Origin: Streptomyces sp. M41(2017)
GTDB taxonomy: Bacteria; Actinomycetota; Actinomycetes; Streptomycetales; Streptomycetaceae
DNA: 64,000 nucleotides
Reading direction: 5' to 3'
Assembly: GCF_002078175.1 (NCBI RefSeq)
Contig: NZ_MWFK01000002.1
Span: 62,001 to 126,000, forward strand
Shown one piece after another: positions 24,701 through 41,463 of the stretch (positions within the stretch are counted from its first letter, which is position 1; every line of letters starts with the position of its first letter). The notes under the pieces are model-generated. The model was given only the letters and a program-made list of their open reading frames with translations, did not search any database and was not told where the DNA came from. The position numbers and the translations under genes are program-made.

Positions 24701-27700
24701 TCCGCGTCTCCGTCGAGGTGGAACACGAGCTGCATGCGGTAGGCGTCGAAGGCGGAGGTGCCGGCGAGCAGGGTGTGGAAGAGCATTCCGGACTGGGCCG
24801 GGGTCACCGGCCACACCTGGGTGAGCGGGCCAAAGCGCTGCTCCCAGCCGTCGATCTCCGTCTGGTTCACCTCGGCCAGGGGCACGTCGCTGGGGGTGAG
24901 GCCGCCGGCGCCGTCGGTGGTGGTGTGGTGGGCCAGGGCGGTCAGGGCCTTCACCCACAGGTCGGCGAGTTCGGTGACCTGCGGGCGGGTCAGGACGCCG
25001 GTGGCGAAGCCGAAGTAGGCGCTCAGTTCGTCGCCTTCGTCGGTGGGTGCGGCGACCGTGTTGATCTCCAGGGCGGACAGGACGGGCATGTCCGGGTCGT
25101 CGGCGGCGATCAGGTCCTGGTGGCCGGTGTCGGGGGTGAAGCCGGCGCTCCGCAGGTGTTCGGGCAGGTCGGCGGCGGAGGCGCGGCCCAGGTAGTTGAA
25201 GCCGATCTGCGGCTGGGGCAGGGCGGCCAGTACGGGGGCGGTGCGGGGGTTGAGGTGGCGCAGCAGGCCGTGGCCCAGGCCGTTGTCGGGGACCGTGCGC
25301 AGGTGTTCCTTGACGGCCTTGAGTGCTGCTCCGGCGGCGGGGCCGCCGGCGAAGGCGTCCGCGAGGTCGAGGCCCGCGAGGTCCAGGCGGACCGGGTACA
25401 TGGCGGTGAACCAGCCGATGGTGGCGGTCAGGTCGGCGCCGGGGACGAGGTGTTCCTCGCGGCCGTGGCCCTCCAGGCGGACCAGTGTCGCGGGTGCGGG
25501 GGTGTCGTGGCGGGCGCGCCAGCGGGCGAGGGCGAGGGCGAGGCCGGTGAGCAGGGCGTCGTCGGCGCCGCCGCGGTACAGGGCGGGCAGGGTGGTCAGC
25601 AAGGTGTGGGTGATGTCGGCGGGGATGCGGACGCGGACGGTGTCGGTGGTGGCGGCGGTGTCCTGGGCGGGGTCGGTGCGGCGGCTTCCCAGGGGTGGTT
25701 CGCCCTCGCGGAGGATCTGCTGCCAGTGGGGCAGTTCCGCTTCCCGCTGGGGGGTGTTGGCCGTCTCGGCCAGGGCGTGGGCCCAGCGGCGCAGGGAGGT
25801 GGAGGCGGGGGCGGGTGGGGGTTCGAGGTTGTCGCGGACGTGCTGCCAGGCGTCGGCCAGGTCGGGCAGCAGGATCCGCCAGGACACGCCGTCGACGACG
25901 AGGTGGTGCAGGACGAGGAGAAGCCGGCCGGGTCCGGTGTCGTCGGTGAGGTGGACGAACTGGGCCATCACGCCGGTGTCGGGGTCCAGGCGGGCGGCGG
26001 CGGCGTCGAGTTCGGCCTGCACGGTTGTGGGGTCGTAGGGCCTGCGGTGGAGCAGGGTGGCGGCGTCGACGGCGCCGGGGGGCTCCATGCGCAGGCCGGG
26101 CTGGAGGCGGACGAGGCGGGAGCGCAGCACGTCGTGGCGGTCCAGCAGGGTTTGCAGGGTGGCGGTGAGCTGTGCGGGGGTGATGCCGTCGGGCAGGGTC
26201 AGCAGGGCGGACATGGAGAACCGGCCGGTGCCCGCGCCGAGGGCCAGGACGTGGGCGGCGGTCGGGGTCAGCGGGGCCCAGCCGACGCCGGCGCCGGGCA
26301 GTTCGGCCAGGACCGGCCGCTGCTCGGCGCCGCGGGCCTCGATCAGTTCGGCGAGCCGGGCGATGGTGCGGTGCTCGAAGATGTCGCGGGTGCTGATCCG
26401 CACGCCGCGTGCCGTGGCCCGGGCGACGACCTGGATGGAGCGGATGCTGTCGCCGCCGCTGGTGAAAAAGTCGTCGTCGATGCCGACCCGGGAGGCGGCC
26501 AGGACGTCGGCGTACACCTCGGCCAGGGTCTGTTCGGTCGCCGTGCGCGGCGGGCGGTGTCCGGCGCTGGTGAACACCGGGGCGGGCAGCGCGGCCCGGT
26601 CGAGTTTGCCGCTCGCGGTCAGCGGGAGGCGTTCCAGGGTGACGAGGGCGGCGGGCACCATGTAGTCGGGCAGGTGGCGGGCGGCGAAGCGCCGCACGTC
26701 GCTCTCGTCGATGACGGCCGGTGCGGCGGCCTCCTCGGCGGCGGCCGGGGGCGCCAGGTGGGCGACCAGGCGGGTTCCTGCGGCGGGGTCCTGGTGGACG
26801 GTGACGACGGCCTGGCCGACGGCGGGGTGGCGGGTCAGGACGGTCTCGATCTCGGTGGGTTCGATCCGGATGCCGTTGATCTTGACCTGGGTGTCGGCGC
26901 GTCCCGCGTAGACGAGGTGGCCGTCCGCGTCCCAGCGGGCCAGGTCGCCGGTGCGGTACATGCGCTCGCCGGGCGCGCCGAAGGGGTCGGGCAGGAAGCG
27001 CTGGGCGGTCGCGGCCGGGTTGTCGTGGTAGCCGCGGGCGAGGATTCCGGCGACGTGGAGTTCGCCGATCACGCCGGGCGGGACGGGGGTGAGGTCGGGG
27101 CCCAGGACGTGGGTGCGCAGGTTGGCCAGGGGCCTGCCGATGGGCAGCGCCCCGGTGGGGGCGCTCTCCTGGGGCAGGGTGTGGGTGGTGGCGTAGAAGC
27201 TTTCGGTCTGCCCGTAGGCGTTGACGATCCGTACGCCGGGCAGCACGGTGCGGGCCTTGTCCACCAGGTCGGCCGTGAGGGCTTCGCCGGCGAGGACGAG
27301 GGTGTCCACGGTGAGGCGGAGGCTGCCGGGGTGGTGGGTGATGTGGTCCAGGAGGGCGGAGAACACGGCGGGTACGGCGCTGATGGTGGTGCCCGACCAG
27401 GCGTCGCGTTCGGCGAGTTCGAGGACGTCGCGGACGATCTCGACGCTCGCTCCGGTGGTGAGGGCGGTGAAGATCTCGAACACGGAGACGTCGAAGTTGA
27501 CCGAGGTCGCGGCGAGCATCCTCTCCCCCGGTCCGGCGTGGACGGTGCGGCGCAGGTCCGTTATGCCGTTGACGACGCCGGCGTGGGTGACGGCGACGCC
27601 CTTGGGGGTGCCGGTCGAGCCGGAGGTGAACATCACGTAAGCCAGGTCGTCCGGCCGAACCCGCACCGCGGGCAGGGCGGGGGCGGGGCCCGTGAGGTCG

Positions 27701-29454
27701 AGGTCGTCGAGGTGCAGGACGGGCGCCGTGTCCGCGTCGAGGCCCGCCTGGGGGGCGGTGGCGCGGTCGGTGAGCAGCAGGGCGGGCCTGGCGGTGGTGA
27801 GCAGGAGGCGGGTGCGGGCGGCCGGGTGCTGGGGGTCGACGGGCAGGTAGGCGGCGCCGGCCTTGAGGACGGCCAGGAGGGCGACGACGAGGTCCGCGGT
27901 GCGGGGCAGGGCGACGGCGACCAGCACGTCGGGGCCGGCCCCGTGGGCGCGCAGGTGGGCGGCGAGGCGTGCGGCGCGCTCGTCGAGCTGCCGGTAGGTC
28001 AGGGTGGTGGCGGCGTGGATGACGGCGGGGGCGTCGGGGGTGCGGGCGCGCTGCGCGGCGAGGAGTTCGGGCAGCGTCGTAGCGGCGTGGGGGGTGGCGG
28101 TGTCGTTGCGGCGGGCCTGGTCCTCGCGTTCGGCGTCGGTGCGCACGTCGAGGGCGGTGAGGGGGGCGCCGGGGTCGGCGACCACGTGGCGCAGGACGCG
28201 TACGAAGCGGTCGGCGATGGCGGCGGCCGTGCTCTGGTCGAAGAGTTCCTCGGCGTACTCCAGGCGTCCGTAGGCGCCGCCGTCGGCGTCGGGGACGACG
28301 TTGAAGAACAGGTCGAACTTCGCGGAGCGGGTGTCGGCGGCGAGCGGGGTGGCGTTCAGGCCCGGCAGGTGGATCTGCGGCCACACGAACTGCCAGGCCA
28401 GCATGGTCTGGAACAGCGGCTGGTAGGAGGTGGCGCGGTCCTGGCCGAGGAGTTCCACCAGGCGTTCGAAGGGCAGGTCCTGGTTGTCGTAGGCGGCGAG
28501 CGCCTTCTCCCGTACCTGTTCGAGGAGGTCGGCGAAGGTGGGGGCGGTGGCGAGGTCGGCGCGCAGGACCCAGGTGTTGACGAAGAAGCCGATGAGGTCG
28601 TCGAGCTGTTCGTCGGCGCGGCCCTCGATGGGGCTGCCGATGGTCACGTCGTGGCCGCCGCCGAGTTTGTGCAGGAGCAGGGCGAGGGCGGCCTGGGCGG
28701 CCATGGGGGCGGTGGCGCCGTGGTCGGCGGCCAGTTTCCCGATGCCGGTGAGGAGTTCGGGTTCCAGGATGAAGGAGACGTGGCCGCCGTGGTGGCCGGG
28801 CATGGTGGGGCGGGGCCGGTCCAGCGGGAGCTGGACCGGCTGCGGCACGCCGTCGAGTTCGGTGCGCCAGTAGTCGATCTGTGCGGCGGCGACCGACTCG
28901 GGGTCGTCCTCGTCGCCCAGGAGCTGGCGCTGCCACAGGGTGTAGTCCTTGTACTGGACGGGCAGCGGCGTCCAGTTGGGGGGCCGGCCCTGGCGGCGGG
29001 CGGTGTAGGCGGTGACCAGGTCGGTGAGGAAGGGGGCCATGGAGGCGCCGTCGACGGCGATGTGGTGGAAGACGAACGCGACGACGTGTTCCTGCGGGGC
29101 GAGCCGGAAGACGGTGGTGCGCAGCGGGAGTTGCGACTCCAGGTGGAAGCCGCGGCGCAGGACCGTGTCCAGGGCGGCGTCCAGTTCGCCGGGGGTGGTG
29201 TCGGTGACGGTGAAGGGCAGGACGGCTTCGGCGGGGGGCAGGATCCGCTGGCCCGGTGTGCCGTCGGCGTCCTCCACGATCAGGGTGCGCAGGGTTTCGT
29301 GGCGGGTGGCGACGTCGGTGACGGCGGCGGCCAGTGCGGTGGTGTCGAGGGGGCCCTCCAGGCGGAGCGCGAAGGGGATGTTGTAGGTCGCGGAGGGGCC
29401 CTCCAGGCGGTGGAGGAACCACAGCCGGCGTTGGGCGAACGACAGCGGGATCAT
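21715..29454 (-). CDS. NRPS, two modules (C-A-T-E-C-A-T), predicted D-Piz and L-Piz
   Basis: A 2579-residue protein. Module one: C (HHIAVDG near 130), A (FTSGSTGTPKG near 607), T (GGDSIRS near 1000, the form typical before E) and E (HHLVVDGVSW near 1182). Module two: C (HHALFDGWS near 1681, expected DCL type), A (YTSGSTGRPKG near 2146) and T (GGHSLLATRL near 2522). Both A pockets read D-V-F-S-V-A-A-Y-A-K, which I recall as the piperazic-acid code. The prediction is D-Piz followed by L-Piz. It starts 3 bp after the upstream NRPS stop; the ribosome site lies inside the end of that gene. The KtzI/KtzT homologues at 50-52 kb independently support Piz. Confidence 0.93.
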   Translation of the reverse strand: MIPLSFAQRRLWFLHRLEGPSATYNIPFALRLEGPLDTTALAAAVTDVATRHETLRTLIVEDADGTPGQRILPPAEAVLPFTVTDTTPGELDAALDTVLRRGFHLESQLPLRTTVFRLAPQEHVVAFVFHHIAVDGASMAPFLTDLVTAYTARRQGRPPNWTPLPVQYKDYTLWQRQLLGDEDDPESVAAAQIDYWRTELDGVPQPVQLPLDRPRPTMPGHHGGHVSFILEPELLTGIGKLAADHGATAPMAAQAALALLLHKLGGGHDVTIGSPIEGRADEQLDDLIGFFVNTWVLRADLATAPTFADLLEQVREKALAAYDNQDLPFERLVELLGQDRATSYQPLFQTMLAWQFVWPQIHLPGLNATPLAADTRSAKFDLFFNVVPDADGGAYGRLEYAEELFDQSTAAAIADRFVRVLRHVVADPGAPLTALDVRTDAEREDQARRNDTATPHAATTLPELLAAQRARTPDAPAVIHAATTLTYRQLDERAARLAAHLRAHGAGPDVLVAVALPRTADLVVALLAVLKAGAAYLPVDPQHPAARTRLLLTTARPALLLTDRATAPQAGLDADTAPVLHLDDLDLTGPAPALPAVRVRPDDLAYVMFTSGSTGTPKGVAVTHAGVVNGITDLRRTVHAGPGERMLAATSVNFDVSVFEIFTALTTGASVEIVRDVLELAERDAWSGTTISAVPAVFSALLDHITHHPGSLRLTVDTLVLAGEALTADLVDKARTVLPGVRIVNAYGQTESFYATTHTLPQESAPTGALPIGRPLANLRTHVLGPDLTPVPPGVIGELHVAGILARGYHDNPAATAQRFLPDPFGAPGERMYRTGDLARWDADGHLVYAGRADTQVKINGIRIEPTEIETVLTRHPAVGQAVVTVHQDPAAGTRLVAHLAPPAAAEEAAAPAVIDESDVRRFAARHLPDYMVPAALVTLERLPLTASGKLDRAALPAPVFTSAGHRPPRTATEQTLAEVYADVLAASRVGIDDDFFTSGGDSIRSIQVVARATARGVRISTRDIFEHRTIARLAELIEARGAEQRPVLAELPGAGVGWAPLTPTAAHVLALGAGTGRFSMSALLTLPDGITPAQLTATLQTLLDRHDVLRSRLVRLQPGLRMEPPGAVDAATLLHRRPYDPTTVQAELDAAAARLDPDTGVMAQFVHLTDDTGPGRLLLVLHHLVVDGVSWRILLPDLADAWQHVRDNLEPPPAPASTSLRRWAHALAETANTPQREAELPHWQQILREGEPPLGSRRTDPAQDTAATTDTVRVRIPADITHTLLTTLPALYRGGADDALLTGLALALARWRARHDTPAPATLVRLEGHGREEHLVPGADLTATIGWFTAMYPVRLDLAGLDLADAFAGGPAAGAALKAVKEHLRTVPDNGLGHGLLRHLNPRTAPVLAALPQPQIGFNYLGRASAADLPEHLRSAGFTPDTGHQDLIAADDPDMPVLSALEINTVAAPTDEGDELSAYFGFATGVLTRPQVTELADLWVKALTALAHHTTTDGAGGLTPSDVPLAEVNQTEIDGWEQRFGPLTQVWPVTPAQSGMLFHTLLAGTSAFDAYRMQLVFHLDGDADPERMRRAGHALLERHPGLRAAFVERADGEAVQVIPTTAPLPWRHLDLTARPDEERTAAFERFLEEDRAAPFDLTEPPLLRLALVTLEPGRAELVLTAHHALFDGWSTPLLLQDLLFLYASGGDGSVLPPARDFGDFLSWRARQDPQESARAWAGELDGLAEPTLLAPGAEQAGDEGLDEVDVTLPPELARSLPRAAAAMGVTANTLLQGAWALLIGQLTGRQDVVFGATVSGRPAAVTGVESMVGMFINTLPVRVTHAPGDTIAGLLSRLQQRQAALTDHHHHGLTEIQQPTGLPALFDTLVVFESYPVDEDGLNAAGAASGGLTVTGLRHATGTNYPLTLTALVEPQLKLTLQYARAVFGRATVETYAARLVRVLARLADSPHLPASRLDTLSDGERERLLEAFNDTAAPTPDTTIGALIEQQSARTPDASALIAGQTTLTYRELNRRSDALAHELAARGGGAESLIALSLPRTADLVIALLAVLKAGCAYLPLDPKYPGHRLAAILTDARPALLLTDTPTSALLPDHEATTVLIDTLDPAAHPAAPPQQAVHPDQLAYVMYTSGSTGRPKGVAITHAGVVNGVLHLADRLDLGPGKRLLAGASVNFDVSAFEIFTTLATGGTVELVRDVLVLGERERWSGSVISTVPSAFAELLDRITGRTEVESVVFAGEALPAALADRTRQAFPGVRVVNAYGQSETFYATTHTTAPQDGGPGSVPLGAPLDNMRAYVLGPGLIPVPPGAAGELYVGGAIGRGYHDRPTLTAARFVPDPHGAPGARMYRTGDLARFTAEGLLEYAGRSDAQVKVRGFRVEPGEVEAVLTAHPHLAQAAVITHGTGTATRLVGYAVPEQETSAQEIRRHAAEHLPEYMVPSAVVLLERLPLMPNGKLDRAALPEPEYTAAPYRAPRTPREETLAALFAEILGRDRVGIDDGFFELGGHSLLATRLISRARAEAGIEIPIRTIFDLPTVAELAAWSQESAAPRRPSLRQMFA

Positions 29455-29457
29455 CGG

Positions 29458-37269
<7,812 letters not shown>

Positions 37270-37314
37270 CTTGTCTCCAAATTCGGCGTTACCAGGGAGC
37301 GGGTCGTGGGGTGG

Positions 37315-38502
37315 TCAGCTCTGGTCGAGCAGGGTCAGCAGTTCGTCGTTGTAGAAGTCGTCGATGGAGCACGCGCCCGACAGGGTCGAGAAGTAGCGGT
37401 CGATGTGCTGCTGGTGGCCGACCAGTTTGCGCAGCATGTCGGTGCGGCCCTCGGGCTTGAGTTCGGCGACGTTCAGGGCGCCCTGGTAGTGGTTGAGGGC
37501 CTCGTCGCCCAGGCTGTTCTCGTAGCGGCGCAGGGCCGGTTTGAGGGCGGTGTCCTCGTGGAGGTTCTGGCCGATGGCGTCGGTGAGGGTCTGGGCCTGG
37601 ACGAAGGCTTCGGTGATGCCGCGGGCGGTGATGGAGTCCTTGTGGTTGACGGCGTCGCCGACCAGGACCCAGCCGGGGCCGTAGGCCTTGCGGAAGTAGT
37701 TGTCCTGGTGGCCGGTGCCGTAGAGCTGCTCGACGCGCTGGCCGGCCTGCATCCGTTCGTACAGTTCGGGGGCGGTGGTGCGGAAGGCGTCGAGGTAGGC
37801 GGGTTCGACGGCTTTGCGGACCTGGCCGAAGTCCTCCTGCGGGAAGTACGCCATGAGCAGGGTGAGGTCGTCGTTGGTGGGCAGGACGCCGATCCAGCGG
37901 CCGGTGCGCTCGTAGAGTTCGAAGTCGGAGGGGACGCCTGACCAGTAGCTGTAGTAGGTGCAGGTCATCCGCGGGTGTTCGATGACGTTGGGGGCGCCGG
38001 TCTTGCGGGCGACCAGGGAGCGCATGCCGTCCGCGCCGACGACCAGGCGGGCCTGTTCGGTGGTGACGGTGCCGGCGGGGGTGGTGTAGCGCACGCCGGT
38101 GACGCGGTCGCCGTCGAAGAGCAGGTCGTTGACCGCGCAGCCTTGCTGGAAGTCCACGCCGGCCGCGACGGCGCCGTCGGCGAGGATCGGGTCGAGGACG
38201 TAGCGGCGGGGCGCGTAGGTGGTGCGCAGGCCGTCGATGGGCAGGGAGAAGCCCTCGATGCGTACGCCGGGGCCTTCGTAGCGCTGGTGGGTGATCGGCT
38301 GGGCGCCCGAGTCGCGGATCCTGTCGAGCAGGCCCCACCGGTTGAGCAGGGCGATGCCCTGCTGGTGGATGTAGTGCGAGGAGAGGGTGTCCTGGGGGAA
38401 GCGCGCTTTCTCCAGGAGCAGGACGCGATAGCCCTGCTGTGCGAAAAGCATGGCCGTCGGCGAACCCGCACAACGGGCACCTATGACTATCACGTCGTAC
38501 AT
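37315..38502 (-). CDS. FAD-dependent oxidoreductase/monooxygenase
   Basis: A 395-residue flavoprotein. The N-terminus MYDVIVIGARCAGSPTAML is a variant dinucleotide-binding motif (GARCAG in place of GxGxxG), and GWVLVGDAVNHKD is the second FAD motif. It resembles the geranylgeranyl-reductase/halogenase-like branch, but I see no WxWxIP halogenase motif; the nearest segment is YSYWSGVP. It is the first gene of the NRPS operon, 45 bp before the first NRPS, with an 18-bp palindrome about 240 bp upstream. Plausible roles are N-hydroxylation of a carrier-bound amino acid, as in related hexadepsipeptides, or oxidation of a Piz ring. The substrate is not evident from sequence. Confidence 0.85.
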   Translation of the reverse strand: MYDVIVIGARCAGSPTAMLFAQQGYRVLLLEKARFPQDTLSSHYIHQQGIALLNRWGLLDRIRDSGAQPITHQRYEGPGVRIEGFSLPIDGLRTTYAPRRYVLDPILADGAVAAGVDFQQGCAVNDLLFDGDRVTGVRYTTPAGTVTTEQARLVVGADGMRSLVARKTGAPNVIEHPRMTCTYYSYWSGVPSDFELYERTGRWIGVLPTNDDLTLLMAYFPQEDFGQVRKAVEPAYLDAFRTTAPELYERMQAGQRVEQLYGTGHQDNYFRKAYGPGWVLVGDAVNHKDSITARGITEAFVQAQTLTDAIGQNLHEDTALKPALRRYENSLGDEALNHYQGALNVAELKPEGRTDMLRKLVGHQQHIDRYFSTLSGACSIDDFYNDELLTLLDQS

Positions 38503-38793
38503 GGCGCCTCTCTTACCGGATTGTTTTTGGGCACGGTTCGGCCGCGGCCGAACGGTGCCGGGGTGAAAGGGGTGCGCTGTTCGCTGCGGCCGGCCGCGAA
38601 AAAGAGAAAGAAACGGGGGGCGGTGGCCGTGGACGCATTGGAGGCTATCCGGCCCGTGCGGGCGGGATGAAGAGGTCCTGCGGGCCGTGAAAGGGCGTGG
38701 CCGCAAGGGGGGTCGAAAGGGTGCGGGCATGCCCCGGGTGTCCCGCCGGCGGGACGGCCCCCGCGTCCGCCGGGGCGGGTGAGGGGGTGCTGG
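38503..38793. promoter_or_regulatory. Promoter region of the NRPS operon
   Basis: A 291-bp gene-free stretch upstream of the FAD oxidoreductase and three-NRPS operon. It contains one copy of the 18-bp palindrome at 38739-38756. A purine-rich stretch (38598-38616) lies nearer the gene. On the minus strand, CCCTTTCG-like words recur 11 bp apart near 38700, a weak SARP-like pattern. Termination of the upstream A-PCP transcript is not obvious. Confidence 0.55.
38739..38756. promoter_or_regulatory. 18-bp palindromic operator candidate, site 3
   Basis: TGTCCCGCCGGCGGGACG with a perfect 16-bp palindromic core. It is identical to site 2 and lies about 240 bp upstream of the NRPS operon's first gene. 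Confidence 0.75.
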
Positions 38794-39024
38794 TTACGGG
38801 GCGAGGGCGGCCTGGGAGTCGATGTAGGCGGCGATCGACGCCACGGTCGGGTTGAGGAACATCTGGTCCATGGGGACCTCGGCGCCCAGTTCCTCGATGA
38901 ATGCGCCCTGAATGCTGACCATGATCAGGGACTGGCCGCCCAGGGCGAAGAAATCGTCGTCCGGCGTGATGTCGTCGCGCTTGAGTTCCCGGCACCAGAT
39001 GGCGCGGACGCGGTCGGCGGTCAT
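38794..39024 (-). CDS. Free-standing peptidyl carrier protein, partner of the free A domain
   Basis: A 76-residue PCP with the phosphopantetheine motif FFALGGQSLIMVS and no linker extensions. It lies 38 bp after the free A-domain gene on the same strand, so the pair likely makes an aminoacyl-S-PCP outside the modular line. Ribosome site AGAGGA. It differs clearly from the other free PCP at 12.7 kb (GGNSLTG). It could donate the first residue to the N-terminal C domain of the first NRPS, or pass it to the P450-linked PCP. Confidence 0.9.
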   Translation of the reverse strand: MTADRVRAIWCRELKRDDITPDDDFFALGGQSLIMVSIQGAFIEELGAEVPMDQMFLNPTVASIAAYIDSQAALAP

Positions 39025-39062
39025 CGCATTCCTCTCGGTTGTCGTCACGGCCAAGGGCCTTT

Positions 39063-40649
39063 TCATGCCTGGGAGTTGCTGCCGGCGTACGGGGTGCGGC
39101 AGACGTCCGCCAGGGCGGCGCGGTCCACTTTTCCGTGCGGGCTCAGCGGAAGGCGCCAGATGTTCGTGAACCGGGACGGCACCATGTTCCGCGGCAGGGT
39201 CCACAGCAGGCGGGTGCGCAGGTCGTCCTCGGCGAGGTCGTTGCCCAAGGGGACGACGAACGCGTTCAGTTCGGCTTCGCCGCCGTCGTTGTAGGTGACC
39301 ACCACGGCCGCCTCGCGGACGCCGGTCAGCCGGCCCAGGGCGCGTTCGACGTCGGTGGGGTCGATGCGCATGCCCCGTACCTTGACCTGGGCGTCCATCC
39401 GTCCGGCGACGACGAGTTGGCCGCGGTCGTCGATGAGGCCGCGGTCCCCGGTGCGGTACAGGCGCAGCGGTGTCCCCTCGACGTCGACGGTCGTGAACTT
39501 GGCGTTCTCGGGGCCGCTGCCGCCCAGGTAGCCCGCGCCGACGCCGGCTCCGGAGATGCAGATCTCGCCGTACTGGCCTGCCGGGACCTCGCGCAGTTCG
39601 GCGTCCAGGAGGTGGATGGCGGTGTTGTGGGCGGGCCGGCCGACCGGGGCGATGTCGTGCTCGCCGGGCCGGTAGTGGGCCAGGTCGTAGGAGGTGGCGA
39701 CATCGGTGCACTCGGCGACGCCGTACTGGTGCAGCAGGGTGCAGGTGGTGCCGGGGCGGCGTGCGAAGCGGGTGAGGCGTTCGCTCTTGAGGGGTTCCCC
39801 GCCGAACAGGACGTAGTCGAGGCGGGCGAGTGCGTCGCCGCCGCGCGCGTTCTCCCAGTCGACCAGCAGGTACAGGGTGCTGGAGGCGCAGTGCACGACG
39901 CGGATGTCGTACTGGGTGAGCATGCGGTGGGCGAGCATGGCGTCGAAGTTGCGGCTGGCCATCAGGTGCTGGGTGGCGCCGCAGAACAGGGGGGTCATCA
40001 GGGCGCGCTGGGAGAGGTCGAAGCCGAAGGCGGAGACGACCAGGTTGTGGGAGCCGCGGTGCAGGCCGTATTCGAGCTGGAGCCAGTTCATCAGGTTGAA
40101 CCAGCCCTCGTGGCGGACGGCGGCCAGCTTGGGGGTGCCGGTCGAGCCGGAGGTGAACACCGCGTAGCAGAGGTCGTCGCCGGTGACGTGGACGTCGGGG
40201 CCGGTCGCCGGGAGGGTCGCGAGGTGGCCGGCGAGCTGTTCGAGGTCGATGACCTCGGCGCCCGCGGGCTCGACCATGGCGGCCGTGGCCGGGGAGGCCA
40301 CGATCAGGGCGAGGTCGGGTACCTGGCCGAGCAGCAGGTGCAGGCGGGCCGCGGGGTAGGCGGGGTCGAAGGGTATGTAGGCCGCGCCGGCCTTCAGGGT
40401 GCCGAGGATGGCGACGATCATGTCGATCGAGTAGTCGAGGCAGATGCCGACCTTCGCGCCGCGGCCGTGGCCGTGTGCGGTGAGGAAGTGCGCGAACCGG
40501 TTGGCCCGGGCGTCGAGTTCCGCGTACGTCACCTGCCGGCCGGACCACACGACGGCGAGGGCGTCGGGGGTGGTCCTGGCGTGCTCCTCGAACCGCCGGT
40601 GGACGACGGGCGAGGGCGGCAGGGCCACCCGCTTTCCCTGAAGGATCAT
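39063..40649 (-). CDS. Free-standing adenylation domain (aminoacyl/acyl-AMP ligase)
   Basis: A 528-residue A domain with all core motifs: FTSGSTGTPK, YGVAE in place of YGPTE, YRTGDRG and C-terminal SPHGKVDR with the catalytic Lys. By eye the specificity pocket reads D-L-R-H-L-G-Q-D-V-K, which matches no code I know. Asp235 suggests an alpha-amino acid substrate. It lies 94 bp downstream of the LmbU-type regulator and 38 bp upstream of a free PCP. It probably activates the residue that becomes position one of the peptide, or a residue to be modified on the PCP. Substrate identity is open. Confidence 0.9.
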   Translation of the reverse strand: MILQGKRVALPPSPVVHRRFEEHARTTPDALAVVWSGRQVTYAELDARANRFAHFLTAHGHGRGAKVGICLDYSIDMIVAILGTLKAGAAYIPFDPAYPAARLHLLLGQVPDLALIVASPATAAMVEPAGAEVIDLEQLAGHLATLPATGPDVHVTGDDLCYAVFTSGSTGTPKLAAVRHEGWFNLMNWLQLEYGLHRGSHNLVVSAFGFDLSQRALMTPLFCGATQHLMASRNFDAMLAHRMLTQYDIRVVHCASSTLYLLVDWENARGGDALARLDYVLFGGEPLKSERLTRFARRPGTTCTLLHQYGVAECTDVATSYDLAHYRPGEHDIAPVGRPAHNTAIHLLDAELREVPAGQYGEICISGAGVGAGYLGGSGPENAKFTTVDVEGTPLRLYRTGDRGLIDDRGQLVVAGRMDAQVKVRGMRIDPTDVERALGRLTGVREAAVVVTYNDGGEAELNAFVVPLGNDLAEDDLRTRLLWTLPRNMVPSRFTNIWRLPLSPHGKVDRAALADVCRTPYAGSNSQA

Positions 40650-40743
40650 CAACTGACTCCGATGTGTGCGGTGTCCGGTCGGGCGGTGCGCCCGCGGCAC
40701 CTGGGCAGGGGGTTCACCCCGGGCACGCCGGGGCGGTGCGCTC

Positions 40744-41463
40744 TCAGGCGCTCTGGCGTTCGGCGCTCGCCAGCATCCGGGCCACCCACTTGTCGACGGG
40801 CAGTCCGTGGGCGGCGGCGGCCTTGGAGCAGTACTCCAGCTGGCCGGCGGACAGCTCGATGGTCAGTGTGGTGACCTTGCTCCCGACCTGCCCGGCCGTC
40901 CGCGGCGACCCGGTGGTGGCGTCCTGCCCGCCGTCGCCGGCGCTGTCGGACAGCTCGGTGTGCTCTCCGCTCTGCACGGCGAGGCTGGCGCGCACCGCGC
41001 GGCGCAGTTCGTTGCGCGACCACTTCTGCTGTTCCGCCTTGCGCAGCCAGTAGTCCTGCTCGGGCGGGGAGAGCCGGGTCACCTCGGCGTGGTGGGCGAA
41101 GCTGAGGCTGTCGCGCCGTCGGTCGTGTTCGAAACGGCGGGCCACCCAGGCGTAGTTGCGCAGGGTCTGGTAGTCGAGCCCGGTCCGCTCCACGGCCTCC
41201 TTGTAGCGCCGCCACCCGTAGGTGGCCTCTCCGTAGATCAGCCAGTCGGCGAGCCACCAGGCCGAGGAGTTCACCAGCTCCCGCAGGTTGGCCCCGATCT
41301 GTTCCCAGGACCGTTCGGAGAGGTTCTGCGGGAAGACCATTCCCGACTTCTGCACCGTGGCGTGCGTCCCCACGAAGGACAGGACCACATCGCGCTGGGC
41401 CGGCTCTCCCGTGGTGTGCGGCCTCGGCTTGTACCTGCTCGCAGTTCTCGCAGCGCCCGTCAC
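40744..41463 (-). CDS. LmbU-type cluster-situated transcriptional regulator
   Basis: A 239-residue protein of the LmbU/HrmB family, regulators found inside antibiotic clusters such as lincomycin and hormaomycin. The conserved core is visible: SSAWWLADWLIYGE, YKEAVERTGLDYQTLRNYAWVARRF, then a helix-turn-helix-like segment SFAHHAEVTRLSPPEQDYWL. The C-terminal 60 residues (TIELSAGQLEYCSKAAAAHG) are a separate short domain. I chose GTG at 41463 with GGGAGA upstream; a longer frame exists but encodes non-conserved residues. It lies between the MbtH gene and the free A domain. A second family member is at 49.3 kb. These are the best candidates to read the seven palindromes. Confidence 0.85.
   Translation of the reverse strand: MTGAARTASRYKPRPHTTGEPAQRDVVLSFVGTHATVQKSGMVFPQNLSERSWEQIGANLRELVNSSAWWLADWLIYGEATYGWRRYKEAVERTGLDYQTLRNYAWVARRFEHDRRRDSLSFAHHAEVTRLSPPEQDYWLRKAEQQKWSRNELRRAVRASLAVQSGEHTELSDSAGDGGQDATTGSPRTAGQVGSKVTTLTIELSAGQLEYCSKAAAAHGLPVDKWVARMLASAERQSA

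Noticed and set aside
37315..38502. Flavin-dependent halogenase
   Set aside because: No WxWxIP motif; the closest stretch is YSYWSGVP, so I left it as a general FAD oxidoreductase.
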